DNA of 64,000 bases from Pseudomonas sp. B28(2017) (lineage in GTDB: Bacteria > Pseudomonadota > Gammaproteobacteria > Pseudomonadales > Pseudomonadaceae), in the NCBI RefSeq assembly GCF_002113025.1, contig NZ_NEJH01000007.1:124001-188000 (forward strand), given 5' to 3'. The stretch's first letter is position 1; each line of letters begins with the position of its first letter. The notes below the pieces were generated by a model. It did no database searches and was not told the origin of the DNA. It saw only the letters and a program-made list of their open reading frames with translations. Shown here piece after piece: positions 18,196 through 27,498 of the stretch. The translations under genes were made by a program, and so were the position numbers.

Positions 18196-19479
18196 TTAAA
18201 ACAAATAACCCGCCGAGAGCCGAACCTGATCGCGCTGGTCGTATTCGCCAAAGGGTTGGTCCTCCTTGCCAAAAAACACATCCACCTCCAGCCCAAGCTT
18301 GAGCCAGTCGACCGGTTTGTAGGTGAAGATGCCCTGCAGCAACGCGTCGTCTTTGGCCGGCGGCGACATGGCCAGCACCAGCCGGCTCTTGAGCCGGTCC
18401 CGCAGATGAGTGCCTTCGGCGGACAGGGTGAAGAGATCGTCACGTTTGTCCTGCAACATCCCGACTTGCCAGTCGAGCAGTTGCTGTTCCTGCCATTGCA
18501 CGGAGATCAGCCAGTTGCGCAGCAGATAGTCGACGCCAAGCAGTGACTTGATCATCGGACTCTCATCACTGCCGTACTGGCGGTTGGGGTTGGTCACTCG
18601 CCAGTCGTCGAAATAGGCCACCTCGCTACGCACGACAATACTGTACCCGGCATCGATCGCCAGGCCGGCACCGGCCATGCTGTAACGCGGGAACTGCCGT
18701 TCCAGGCGAATTCGCTGATCGTCGGCCACACCCTCGACCGCATACACCGGATCTTGCTGGCGAGCATTGAGTGCAACGAAGCTGGCGTCCACCGCGCCGA
18801 TCCGGCCGTTGGCGCTCGCGCCATAGGAGAAACCATGTTGAGCGTTGTAGTCGGGCGTGGAGTCGACGATGAACGTTGCCGGGTCCGGCCGGGCGAACAG
18901 CGGAGCGTCGAACTCACTGCCTTGGGCCGGTGCCTGGTTCTTCACAAAGTCGGTAATCCACAAGGCTTCCAGCTCCCACTCGCCCACCGGCTGGGTCAGA
19001 CGCACCATAGGCACCGCAATGCGGCTGTCTTCGAGCAAGGCAGTCAGGCCCTCGCGGAAGTCGAGCGGGTTGATCTGATCGAGCACTCGCAGTTCATCCG
19101 CGCGGCCCCAGACCACCTGCTGCCAACCCACTGTCAGCTCACCGTCACCGACGTATTGTCCCCAGTACAAATGCCGCCAGTCGGCGCTGAAGCGGTAGTC
19201 TTCCCGGGCTTCCTGGCTGTAGGGGTTATTGCCGTCATAGCGGGCGTCATAACGTACCCGACCCTTGGCCTTGTAATAGCCACTGTCCCAGTTGTCCTCC
19301 AGGTTGGCCTTGAAGTAGACGGCCTTCTGCGTGACCTGATTGTCACCGTGCAAGCGCAGCGCGGTGGCCACACCGACTTCAGCATCGGCATGGGCCGGCA
19401 CGATGTCGGCGCAGGCCAGCTCCGTGCCGAGACAGGCCAGCACGGCAACCAGCCCTTGCCTGAATCGCTCTCTGGCCAT
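18196..19479 (-). CDS. DUF1302-like outer-membrane-type protein
   Basis: A 427-residue protein with an N-terminal signal peptide (RFRQGLVAVLACLGTELACA). The rest is rich in alternating strands with many Trp and Tyr (WRHLYWGQYVGDGELTVGWQQVVWGRADELRVLDQINPLDFREG). The last residue is phenylalanine (VRLSAGYLF), as for beta-barrels inserted by BamA. DUF1302 proteins often accompany MMPL/LolA-like export genes. It may be the outer-membrane component. The start follows the SDR stop by 2 bases. Confidence 0.8.
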   Translation of the reverse strand: MARERFRQGLVAVLACLGTELACADIVPAHADAEVGVATALRLHGDNQVTQKAVYFKANLEDNWDSGYYKAKGRVRYDARYDGNNPYSQEAREDYRFSADWRHLYWGQYVGDGELTVGWQQVVWGRADELRVLDQINPLDFREGLTALLEDSRIAVPMVRLTQPVGEWELEALWITDFVKNQAPAQGSEFDAPLFARPDPATFIVDSTPDYNAQHGFSYGASANGRIGAVDASFVALNARQQDPVYAVEGVADDQRIRLERQFPRYSMAGAGLAIDAGYSIVVRSEVAYFDDWRVTNPNRQYGSDESPMIKSLLGVDYLLRNWLISVQWQEQQLLDWQVGMLQDKRDDLFTLSAEGTHLRDRLKSRLVLAMSPPAKDDALLQGIFTYKPVDWLKLGLEVDVFFGKEDQPFGEYDQRDQVRLSAGYLF

Positions 19480-19481
19480 GA

Positions 19482-20246
19482 CTACATTCCCAACCCGACG
19501 CCGCCATCGATCATCAGGCTCTGCGCCGTGACGCCCGCAGCCTCCGGACTCGCCAGGTAACGCACCATCGCCGCCACTTCATCGCCCTGAATGAATCGCC
19601 GCAGCGGCAATTTCTTCTTCGCGTTGCGCAGGATCTGCTCCTGGCTGATCCCCGCAATACGGGCTTGTGCCGCAAGCTCGCCCTGCAACATCGGCGTATC
19701 GATCCAGGCCGGCAGGATCGCGTTGACAGTGATCTGGCGGGGCGCCAGATCCATCGCCAACGCCTTGGTCAGGCCAATGATGCCGTGCTTGGAAGCGCAG
19801 TAAGCGGTGTTACGCACCTTGCCGGCGCGCCCCAGAATCGACGACATGTTGATGATCCGCCCGCGGTCCGCCATCAGCGGCAGGCACAGCGAAGTGACGT
19901 AGAACGTGCCGTTCAGGTTTACCGAAATCACCTTGTGCCAGTTGTCCAGGTCTTCAGGCTCGTTCTCATCGCAGACACCGGCACTGTTCACCAGTACATC
20001 GACATAACCGAGACGCGTGGCCAGCGTCTTGAACAGCACTTGCAAACTGGCAAGGTCGGCAATGTCGGCCCTATAGGTTTCGATGCTCGCGGCAAACACC
20101 TGCCCCGCCACCCAGTCCTGTAACTGCGGCAGATCCAGATCGAGCAGAATCAGACGGTTTCCAGCATCGGTGGCAAAGTTTTCCGCCACCGCCCTACCGA
20201 TACCTTTAGCCGCCCCCGTGATCAAAAGCGTTCGTGGCGAGCTCAT
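19482..20246 (-). CDS. Short-chain dehydrogenase (FabG-like), second ketoreductase
   Basis: A 254-residue classical SDR. Cofactor motif TGAAKGIGRAV (residues 11-21), NSAG at about 88, active-site Ser in IINMSSILG, YxxxK as YCASKHG, and a C-terminal SLMIDGGVGLGM. The family reduces 3-oxoacyl thioesters or similar ketones with NAD(P)H. It overlaps the preceding FabG gene by 4 bases, so translation is coupled. Within this operon it may reduce a ketone on a carrier-bound chain or on the released product. Confidence 0.88.
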   Translation of the reverse strand: MSSPRTLLITGAAKGIGRAVAENFATDAGNRLILLDLDLPQLQDWVAGQVFAASIETYRADIADLASLQVLFKTLATRLGYVDVLVNSAGVCDENEPEDLDNWHKVISVNLNGTFYVTSLCLPLMADRGRIINMSSILGRAGKVRNTAYCASKHGIIGLTKALAMDLAPRQITVNAILPAWIDTPMLQGELAAQARIAGISQEQILRNAKKKLPLRRFIQGDEVAAMVRYLASPEAAGVTAQSLMIDGGVGLGM

Positions 20247-20980
20247 GGCATTTTCAACCCGCCGTTGACGGACAACACTTCGCCCGTCAAGTAATGCCCG
20301 CGCTCGGCGATGTACAGCACCGCCTCGGCAATTTCCTGTGGCTCGGCGAGGCGTTTGATCAACAGTCGCGACTGGACTTCCTGCTCGTGAGCCCCCAGCA
20401 ACGCCGCCGTCATGTCGGTATTGACGATGCCTGGGGCAACTGCGTTGACGCGGATGTTGCGCGGCGCCAGCTCAACGGCCAGGGCGCGGGTCAGCGCCTC
20501 GACCCCGCCCTTGGCGGCGGCATAGTTGCTTTGGCCCTTGCCGGGCTTTTGCGCGGCCACAGAGCTCAGGTTAATGATGCAGCCGCTACGTTGGCGCATC
20601 ATGCCGGGCACGACCTGCTGACAGCAGAGCAAGGTGCCGATCAGGTTGGTCTGGATCACTTCGGCGATGTCATTGATCGACAGCGTTGCCAGCAAACCAT
20701 CGCGCGTTATCCCGGCGTTATTGACCAGCAGATCAATGCGCTCGAACTGCTGTTCGACGCGCTCGAAAAAGCCCTTGATGCTGTTGCCGTCCTTGACGTC
20801 GCATTGCGACGCCAGGCACTCGCGCCCCATGGCCTCGACCTCGGCACGCAGCGCCATCGCAGCCTCTTCGTCACGCACATAACTGAAAGCAATCTGATAA
20901 CCGGCGCCGGCCAGTGCCAGGACAATGGCTTTGCCGATGCCGCGACTGCCCCCGGTCACTACCGCTATTTTGTGGTTCAT
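20243..20980 (-). CDS. 3-oxoacyl-ACP reductase (FabG-like)
   Basis: A 245-residue SDR with TGGSRGIGKAI, NNAG, the Ser of INLSSVA, YAAAKGG (Tyr/Lys catalytic pair) and the family ending LSVNGGLKMP. Length and motifs match FabG, which reduces 3-oxoacyl-ACP to 3-hydroxyacyl-ACP. It starts 9 bases after the aminotransferase-reductase gene and is followed by a second SDR, giving the operon two ketoreductases but no recognisable dehydratase or enoyl reductase. Confidence 0.9.
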   Translation of the reverse strand: MNHKIAVVTGGSRGIGKAIVLALAGAGYQIAFSYVRDEEAAMALRAEVEAMGRECLASQCDVKDGNSIKGFFERVEQQFERIDLLVNNAGITRDGLLATLSINDIAEVIQTNLIGTLLCCQQVVPGMMRQRSGCIINLSSVAAQKPGKGQSNYAAAKGGVEALTRALAVELAPRNIRVNAVAPGIVNTDMTAALLGAHEQEVQSRLLIKRLAEPQEIAEAVLYIAERGHYLTGEVLSVNGGLKMP

Positions 20981-20989
20981 GGCCGTTCC

Positions 20990-23860
20990 TTAGAGTGAGT
21001 TGTTGGTCTTGAACTGAGCGAGGCCGAAGCCATGGATCGCCGCCAATGCGCGGATCTGCTGCACTTGCTCACGGCTGATATCGCCGTAGGAGTAATGTTG
21101 CTTCATCCCCGACAACCCCATCAGAACCGACTCGGCCATGCAGGCATACAACTGCCCCTGTTTCAGATACGCCCGGACATTCGGCGCGAGCCCATCGCCG
21201 AGCGGTGTCTGGACAATGCCGCCATGCATGTAAAGAACATCCGCACGCTGACTGCAAAGCGCCTGATCAACGTTCAACGGCACCGCGATATCGCAGATCA
21301 CACTGTTCTCGGCAAAATGCCCGGCATCCAGGAACGGCTGCGCAGCGTTTGCCGCACACAGCACGATGCGGGCTCGCTTGAGTGCTTCCAGATCATTGGT
21401 GACGGTGATGAACGCATTCACTCCGACACGCTCCTGCACCAGCCGCGAGACACGTAGACCCAGGTCCGGGCTGCTGCCATGGTCCTTGAGCAATGTCTCG
21501 ATGCCGTCGAGCTTGAGCAGACGCATCGCCAGTCGGTCCTGTTCGGCGTTGCCCTCGAGGATCGACCGGGCGGCGTCGGCATAGATCAACTGTGCGGTTC
21601 TCTCCAGACGACGCACCGAGCCGTCGCGACCGCTGCCGATCAGGATCAGGTGATCGACCGTGGCCGACAGCATGGACGCGTAGGTTGAAGCCACGTTGCC
21701 GGATGCTCCGACCACGGCCGCGGTTTGCTCATGCAGCTCAAGTCGTTGTTGCTTGCAGCCTTGCTCGATGGCCTCCAGCCCCATGCCGATGGTCAAGGCG
21801 TTGCCGGATGTCAGGGCCATATCCGGGATCTTCAGCGCCTGACAGTTGTTGGTCACGATGGAGGTGTACATCCCCAGTCCGGCGACGCTGTAACCATCGG
21901 CGCGCGCATCGAGAATGCGGTTGCCGACCTCTTCGCGAATGACCTCCAGATCACCGCTGACGATGTAGTCCGCCATGGCGTTGGAGTCCATGCACAATGG
22001 ATACAGGGTGAACTCCACCGCAGTACCGAGCCGCGAACGAATGAGCACCGGCCCGATCGGCGCAGCCCGTCGTTCTGGTGCAGTGCGCTTCATGAAAGCG
22101 CTTTTCTGTTCGGTGCTCAGCTGTCCTAACGACGGGTCGACATCGCCGAGAATGTCGGCATCGATCAGGTGGTTGATGAAAGCGACACGAGCGACGACCC
22201 GTGAGCCTTGGTCGGCTTTGATTTCGTCGGCGCACACCTGGAAACTGTCGTCACGCACCGGCACAACCGGGATCGAATCGGCACAGATAGTCGCCGCCAG
22301 CGGGAAGGCGTCGCCCCGGCGAAGCAGGTCGCAGACTTTTTGCAGCGCGCCGATCAGCCCGTCGATTTCAGCGAAGGTGATGCAGGCCGGCGGCTCCAGG
22401 CGGATCACATTGGAGTTGCTGCCCGATGGCGCCACACGCAAGCGTTCGAACTGCAACAGGTAGCCGGCGATGAGATAACCCAGTGCATCGTTGTACTGGG
22501 CCGAGGCCTGCACCAGCGAACTGTTGCCGCTCTGGTCGTGCAGTTCGAAGCCGAGCAACAGCCCACGGCCACGGACATCGGCGATCACATCGGGATAGGC
22601 AGCCTTCAGTTCGAGCAGCGACGTCTTGAGGTAATCGCCCTTGTTGTGCACGTCCTTGAGCATGGCATTGTCGTTGGCGAACAGCCGATTCAGCGCCGAC
22701 AGCGCGATATGACAAGACGCATCGTCTTCGGCGAAGGTCGAGCTGTGGATATAGCTGAAGTCGTTTTCATAGTGACTGCTGCGGATCACGGTCGCTGCAA
22801 TCTTCATTAAGCCACCGCCCAGTGCCTTGGACAGGCAATAGTAATCGCCTTGCAGATTGAAATGGCTGCTGGCCAGGAAGGTGCCGGTACGTCCGAAACC
22901 CGACTGCACTTCGTCGACGATCAACGGACATTGCTGTTCGTTACACAGACGCCGCAACGCGAGGTAGAAATCCGCGGCGTACTCGATGATTCCGCCTTCC
23001 CCCTGAATAGGCTCAAGCAACACCGCGGTCATTGCACTGAACGCCTGCCGACCGACCAGTAACTGCTCACCGCTCCACTGCAGGGTCAGCCAGTGACGGG
23101 TATGGCGAGCCGGTAGTTCCTGAAGTTGATGCGGCTGTTGCGGATCGATGAACTCGACATTCAGACCGAAACGGGCGAACGGTTGGCGATATTGCTTGCC
23201 GTAAGTCAGCTGCACGGTATTGACCAGCTTGCCATGGAAGCTGCCACGCAGTGCGACGAACACAGGCTCCACATGCAGCTGCGCCAGGTTGTACTGACGC
23301 ACCGCCTCGACCACCTGACGTACCGTTACGCTGGTCAGGTGAGCCGGTAGCAGGCCAGCCGGCAGGTCGAGGTCATCGACGTCCAGTTCACGATAAGCCC
23401 GGTCGCTGGCCGTCAGATTGGCCAGGGCAAAATCCAGATCGTCGAACTGCTTTTGCAGGGTTTTCTGACGACGAAACTCGGCGTGCTTGACGGCGATTTC
23501 CACCGCTTCGGCACCGCTGTTGGAGAAGGTCGAAATGTACCGTTCGGTGTTCTTCAACTCGCGATTGAAGGCTTCGCTGAGCGCACGACCCAACTCTCCC
23601 GCCGTACCGCGTATCGACATCTGCGCATTGAAAGGCACGTCGTCGCGCAGCAGGGTGCAGAGCTGGTCGACGAACTGCGGATCGTTGTGCCCGAACAAGG
23701 CTGCGCCGTAGCCACCGAGAAAGTCGGTAACGGTGACTTGTGCACCGTGGCGGTCGCGATAGAACAATTTACTGCCCAGCGCCCGCTGGAACTCGCACTC
23801 CAGGCCCAGCGCCTGCAGCAGGTCAACGAATTTGGGGCGAACGAAATTACGGTAATCCAT
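20990..23860 (-). CDS. Class III aminotransferase fused to an acyl-thioester reductase
   Basis: A 956-residue two-part enzyme. Residues 1-500 are a PLP aminotransferase: SNSGAEAVEIAVKHA, FHGKLVNT, VDEVQSGFGRTGTF and the PLP lysine Lys345 in SKALGGG. Residues about 550-956 contain GLGMYTSIVTNN, LTSGNALTIG and the Rossmann motif AAVVGASGNVAS (about 717), resembling cyanobacterial acyl-ACP reductase. Such fusions, related to PigE and TamH in prodiginine and tambjamine pathways, reduce an acyl thioester to an aldehyde and aminate it. I prefer ATG 23860 (AAAGGA upstream) over a GTG at 23896. The domain roles are family inference. Confidence 0.88.
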   Translation of the reverse strand: MDYRNFVRPKFVDLLQALGLECEFQRALGSKLFYRDRHGAQVTVTDFLGGYGAALFGHNDPQFVDQLCTLLRDDVPFNAQMSIRGTAGELGRALSEAFNRELKNTERYISTFSNSGAEAVEIAVKHAEFRRQKTLQKQFDDLDFALANLTASDRAYRELDVDDLDLPAGLLPAHLTSVTVRQVVEAVRQYNLAQLHVEPVFVALRGSFHGKLVNTVQLTYGKQYRQPFARFGLNVEFIDPQQPHQLQELPARHTRHWLTLQWSGEQLLVGRQAFSAMTAVLLEPIQGEGGIIEYAADFYLALRRLCNEQQCPLIVDEVQSGFGRTGTFLASSHFNLQGDYYCLSKALGGGLMKIAATVIRSSHYENDFSYIHSSTFAEDDASCHIALSALNRLFANDNAMLKDVHNKGDYLKTSLLELKAAYPDVIADVRGRGLLLGFELHDQSGNSSLVQASAQYNDALGYLIAGYLLQFERLRVAPSGSNSNVIRLEPPACITFAEIDGLIGALQKVCDLLRRGDAFPLAATICADSIPVVPVRDDSFQVCADEIKADQGSRVVARVAFINHLIDADILGDVDPSLGQLSTEQKSAFMKRTAPERRAAPIGPVLIRSRLGTAVEFTLYPLCMDSNAMADYIVSGDLEVIREEVGNRILDARADGYSVAGLGMYTSIVTNNCQALKIPDMALTSGNALTIGMGLEAIEQGCKQQRLELHEQTAAVVGASGNVASTYASMLSATVDHLILIGSGRDGSVRRLERTAQLIYADAARSILEGNAEQDRLAMRLLKLDGIETLLKDHGSSPDLGLRVSRLVQERVGVNAFITVTNDLEALKRARIVLCAANAAQPFLDAGHFAENSVICDIAVPLNVDQALCSQRADVLYMHGGIVQTPLGDGLAPNVRAYLKQGQLYACMAESVLMGLSGMKQHYSYGDISREQVQQIRALAAIHGFGLAQFKTNNSL

Positions 23861-23905
23861 GACAGTCATATCCTTTGAAAGAAGAAAGCGGTTCACAAAA
23901 AAGCG

Positions 23906-25126
23906 TCAGGCGCTGGCTGCCTGGGCGCTGTACTGGAGTTGGTAACAAGCACTGAAACCGTTGTCGTCGCGGTTGATGACCAGACAGTCGCGCAGGTTCG
24001 CCGAGCGACTGGCGCCCATCACAAAGGGCAAATGCGCAACGACTGGCTGTTGCAAGCCGAGAATCGGCGGCACGCTCTGGGCCTGCAGGGCACCTCTGGC
24101 CAGAATCAGATCGACCAGGCTGGGGGCCGCGCTGAGAATGCCAGTCACCGGCACCCCACTGGTGATATGTGCAGCGCCCGTACGGGCCAGGGTCTGGCTC
24201 AGTTGACGATCCTTCTGTGGATCGCCGCTGCCCGCGCACACCAGTAGATCGACTTGTTTGTCAGGCAGGTTCAGTGCGTCAAGATCGGCATGGGCGGTCA
24301 TGCCCACCAGGCAGACCTGCGGGGCATCGCACAGGTCCTCGCGTCGGCGCAGGATCAAGGCCGCCGCGCCCTCTCCGGCAATACCGCCTGTGCCTTGCAC
24401 ATCGAAAGGTCGCAGCGTTTGTGAGCCGTCGGCGCTGATGATGCCCGCCTGCACCAGCGCGCACAGCGCCAGTGCGTCGAGTTCACTCCCGGAGCCGACG
24501 ATGATAGCCGCGTCGATACGCCGGCTCTGCAGCGCCGCGCTGGCCTCGCGCAACGCTGCCAGATTGCCGGAGACGCCCTGCATATAGGCATTGCATTCGC
24601 ACTCCAGCTTGAGGGCCAGACTGACCACACCCAGCAAGATGTTACTCAGGCCTTTGAGCACCAGAAAAGGATCCTGCACCCGCTCCTGCAAAATCCGTCG
24701 AGCCAACAGACGCATATCGGCGCCCTCGTCCCCGCGGCACTCGTGCAGCAATTGACCATAGGAGGCCAGCGATGGATGGGTGAATCCGCCCTGACAGCAG
24801 TAGAGGCCATAGCGCAAACCGTCCTGGCCCGGCGCAAGATTTGCTTCGGCCAAGGCCTGGCGTACCGCACTGACACCCCAGATCACGGCCGGCGAGCAGT
24901 AGCGCTGCAGATTCTGTGCAAGGTCCTGACGGCTGCGCTGGTGATCTTCATCCAGAATTTTTCCAAAGGCCGTCACCCGCTCGCTGTGAAACTGCCTGGA
25001 GTGCAACGGCGCAATTCCACTGCGCGACTCACAGACCGCCGACCAGAAACTCTCAACGCCCCAGCCGCTGGGCAATACGCAGCCAGCACCGGCAATCTCG
25101 ACCTGGGTGTGGGCAGCCCCCATCAT
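23906..25126 (-). CDS. Ketosynthase-like protein lacking catalytic residues (chain-length-factor-like)
   Basis: A 406-residue thiolase-fold protein. The ketosynthase nucleophile position carries Tyr181 (CNAYMQGVSGN, where TACAxG is expected). The two active-site histidine regions read CAGSGDPQ and SGVPVTGILSAAPS, without histidine. It is therefore not a condensing enzyme on its own. By analogy with KS/chain-length-factor pairs it probably dimerises with the active ketosynthase encoded directly upstream, whose stop codon overlaps this start by 4 bases. Confidence 0.85.
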   Translation of the reverse strand: MMGAAHTQVEIAGAGCVLPSGWGVESFWSAVCESRSGIAPLHSRQFHSERVTAFGKILDEDHQRSRQDLAQNLQRYCSPAVIWGVSAVRQALAEANLAPGQDGLRYGLYCCQGGFTHPSLASYGQLLHECRGDEGADMRLLARRILQERVQDPFLVLKGLSNILLGVVSLALKLECECNAYMQGVSGNLAALREASAALQSRRIDAAIIVGSGSELDALALCALVQAGIISADGSQTLRPFDVQGTGGIAGEGAAALILRRREDLCDAPQVCLVGMTAHADLDALNLPDKQVDLLVCAGSGDPQKDRQLSQTLARTGAAHITSGVPVTGILSAAPSLVDLILARGALQAQSVPPILGLQQPVVAHLPFVMGASRSANLRDCLVINRDDNGFSACYQLQYSAQAASA

Positions 25127-26418
25127 GCGTGCTCCCTATATTTGCCAAGCACCAGCGAGGTGTTGAGCCCACCGAAACCGAATGAGTTACTCAGCGCCAC
25201 ATCGACCCGGCGATTGACCGCCTGATGGGCACAGTAGTCCAGGTCGCACAGTTCATCGGCGTCGTGCAGGTTGATCGTTGGCGTAATACGGTCGTGCCGA
25301 CAGGCCAGTGCCGTGACGATGAATTCCGGTGCGCCGGCGGCAGCGATCAGATGCCCGAATTGCGACTTGTTGGCGCTGATCGCCAACCGTCGATAGTGCT
25401 CGCGTTCAGCGAACACAGCCTTGATCGCCAGGGTTTCGGCAGCATCGTTGAGCGGCGTCGAAGTCCCGTGAGCGTTGATCAGATCCACCTGTTGCGGCGC
25501 GATCCCGGCGTCGTGCAACGCAGTCTGCATCGCCAGGGCCGCGCCACGTCCTTGCGGGTCGGGCGCGGTCACCTTGTAACCGTCCAGACTGCTGCCAAAA
25601 CCAAGCACTTCGGCGTAGGGGATGGCACCACGCGCCAGCGCCCGTTCCAAAGTTTCGAGTACGACAAAGGCACCACCCTCGCCCGCAATCAAACCACTGC
25701 GATGGCGATCGAAAGGCCTGCAAAGCTCGGTTCCCCAGCGCTGCTCACCGCTCGCCGCGCCCAACAGATAAAGCGCGGTCATGGTGTCCAGGCTCAACAC
25801 AGAGTCAGCCCCACCTGCGATCGCCACCTCGACTTCGCCACGTCGAATCATCTGAAAAGCATTTCCGATGGCCTGGGATGCGCCGGCACAGGCACTGCTG
25901 ATGTTGATCACCGGGCCTTCGCAACCGACTCCGTCGGCTATGAGCCGCGCCAGTCGGTCGTTGCTCTGGCACAACGAACCGGCAGGATTGACTTGCTCAA
26001 CCCGGCCCATCAAGTGGCGCCAGGCCGGGGTCTCATGAGGTTCGTCGGAGAATGTGAGCAGCATGTCCTGGAGCATGTGCGCAGGCGCGCCGGAGGCACA
26101 CAAGACGGCAGCTTCACGCAGCTGAGCGAGATCCAGACCACTGTCAGTGACTGCCTGGCTGGCGGCAACCCAGCCAAACCGACTGCGTTTTTCCAGGGGC
26201 ATCTGCCAGGCTGGATGGCCCTGCAAATAATCAGGCAACAGGCCTGAGTCCACTGGAGCGGCATAGTGCACCGGGAATGCTCCGTCCTTCACGCCTTCGG
26301 GCTGCCACGGGCGTATGCAGTGCTCACCGCGTAACATCTTTTTCCACATGGACTGCCATTCGAAACCGAATCCGGTCACTGCGCCCATACCGGTTATCAC
26401 GATCCTTGTCGCGCTCAT
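25123..26418 (-). CDS. Beta-ketoacyl-ACP synthase (FabF-like), active
   Basis: A 431-residue ketosynthase with the full catalytic triad: Cys177 in ISSACAGA, His317 in NAHGTST and His356 in KSQFGH. The C-terminal SNSFGFGGLNTSLVL is typical of FabF/KSII enzymes. It condenses malonyl-ACP with an acyl primer. Overlaps by 4 bases with both neighbours, each a degenerate ketosynthase-like protein, suggesting tight stoichiometric coupling. Confidence 0.92.
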   Translation of the reverse strand: MSATRIVITGMGAVTGFGFEWQSMWKKMLRGEHCIRPWQPEGVKDGAFPVHYAAPVDSGLLPDYLQGHPAWQMPLEKRSRFGWVAASQAVTDSGLDLAQLREAAVLCASGAPAHMLQDMLLTFSDEPHETPAWRHLMGRVEQVNPAGSLCQSNDRLARLIADGVGCEGPVINISSACAGASQAIGNAFQMIRRGEVEVAIAGGADSVLSLDTMTALYLLGAASGEQRWGTELCRPFDRHRSGLIAGEGGAFVVLETLERALARGAIPYAEVLGFGSSLDGYKVTAPDPQGRGAALAMQTALHDAGIAPQQVDLINAHGTSTPLNDAAETLAIKAVFAEREHYRRLAISANKSQFGHLIAAAGAPEFIVTALACRHDRITPTINLHDADELCDLDYCAHQAVNRRVDVALSNSFGFGGLNTSLVLGKYREHA

Positions 26419-27497
26419 GCGTGCTTCTCCATGACTTCATTGGCCAGCAATAGCGCCCCCCAATGCCCTGCACGACTGTGATTGAGCAGCAGTGTGTAAT
26501 GCGCTTGCGCCCCTTCACTACGATCGTCGTGAAACGTCAGGGCAACCTCCGTCAGCAAGGCACTCGCCCCCAGATCGCCCGTCATTTGACGGGAACTGTG
26601 AATAACCCGTCCTGTCTCTGCGAACAGGCTCATGAGCCGCGAATCCTGGGTATCCGCCACGATGCGTTCGACGTCGCTCAGGCAGAGTTTTTCCTGACTC
26701 AATGCCTGTTTGATGACACTGTTCGCCACCGCATTCGAGCGCTCGGGCGACGCGCTATAACCACGGCCGAACCCAGCGACACGCAACGCCATCGGGCCGG
26801 ATGTCGGCGCAGAGGACGTCAACAGCACCGCGGCCGCGCCTTCCCCGTAAAGCTGCGGACCGGCGTTGACCGGGCACTCGGCATTTTCTCGCAGGTATAA
26901 CGCCGGAGAGATGTTAGGACTGCTGCTGACCACAACAGCCGCTTCAGCGCGACCGTCGGCAATGTGATGAAAGGCTTCGATCAAGGCGTCGACACCGGCA
27001 TTGCCCTGCGAACAGAAGCCACCCATGGGACCATTGCAGTGCAGCGCTTGCGCGACGTGAGCCATGACGCTGCTATTGAGCATCATCAATGCATGCAGGG
27101 GTGGTGTATGGGCAAAGAGCTGCGTGAGTAGTGCGTCGGGTTGCTCGCCGATGGCCTGCACCGCCTCCCAACAAGAGCTGGGGCCATCTACTTCAGGGAT
27201 GGCAGCCATGAGCGCGATCCGCTGCGAAGGCAGATTCAAGGCACTCAACGCCGGGGCGATACGCCCTGCACAGTACAACAAGCGTGCGCCTTGAGGCTCG
27301 ACACCGCGCTGAATCTTGCGATCGAAAACGTCGGCGGGCAATTGCGGCGTTGTCACGCGATAGGCCAATCGAGCAGGGTCGAAATCCAGGGGTTGCGCGA
27401 TCGTCAGCGGGCCGTGCAAGTCGGCGCACTCGCTGCCGGCAGCGTTGAACACCGAGGCGGCCGTGAGGTAAACGGGTCTTTTATCAAGTGTATTCAT
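26415..27497 (-). CDS. Short ketosynthase-like protein, degenerate
   Basis: A 360-residue thiolase-fold protein, shorter than a normal ketosynthase (about 410). It keeps a cysteine at the nucleophile site (Cys162 in GGFCSQGNAG), but the histidine motifs are absent: VADTQDSRL replaces the HGT region and TGDLGASA replaces KxxxGH. It could be a chain-length factor, or a Cys-only acyltransferase-like domain. It lies between two active ketosynthases, one base after the first, so a KS/partner pairing is likely. Confidence 0.82.
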   Translation of the reverse strand: MNTLDKRPVYLTAASVFNAAGSECADLHGPLTIAQPLDFDPARLAYRVTTPQLPADVFDRKIQRGVEPQGARLLYCAGRIAPALSALNLPSQRIALMAAIPEVDGPSSCWEAVQAIGEQPDALLTQLFAHTPPLHALMMLNSSVMAHVAQALHCNGPMGGFCSQGNAGVDALIEAFHHIADGRAEAAVVVSSSPNISPALYLRENAECPVNAGPQLYGEGAAAVLLTSSAPTSGPMALRVAGFGRGYSASPERSNAVANSVIKQALSQEKLCLSDVERIVADTQDSRLMSLFAETGRVIHSSRQMTGDLGASALLTEVALTFHDDRSEGAQAHYTLLLNHSRAGHWGALLLANEVMEKHA

Positions 27498-27498
27498 C

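Noticed and set aside
18754..19560. Plus-strand frame of 268 codons opposite the DUF1302 gene
   Set aside because: Antisense shadow; the minus-strand protein has a signal peptide and operon context.
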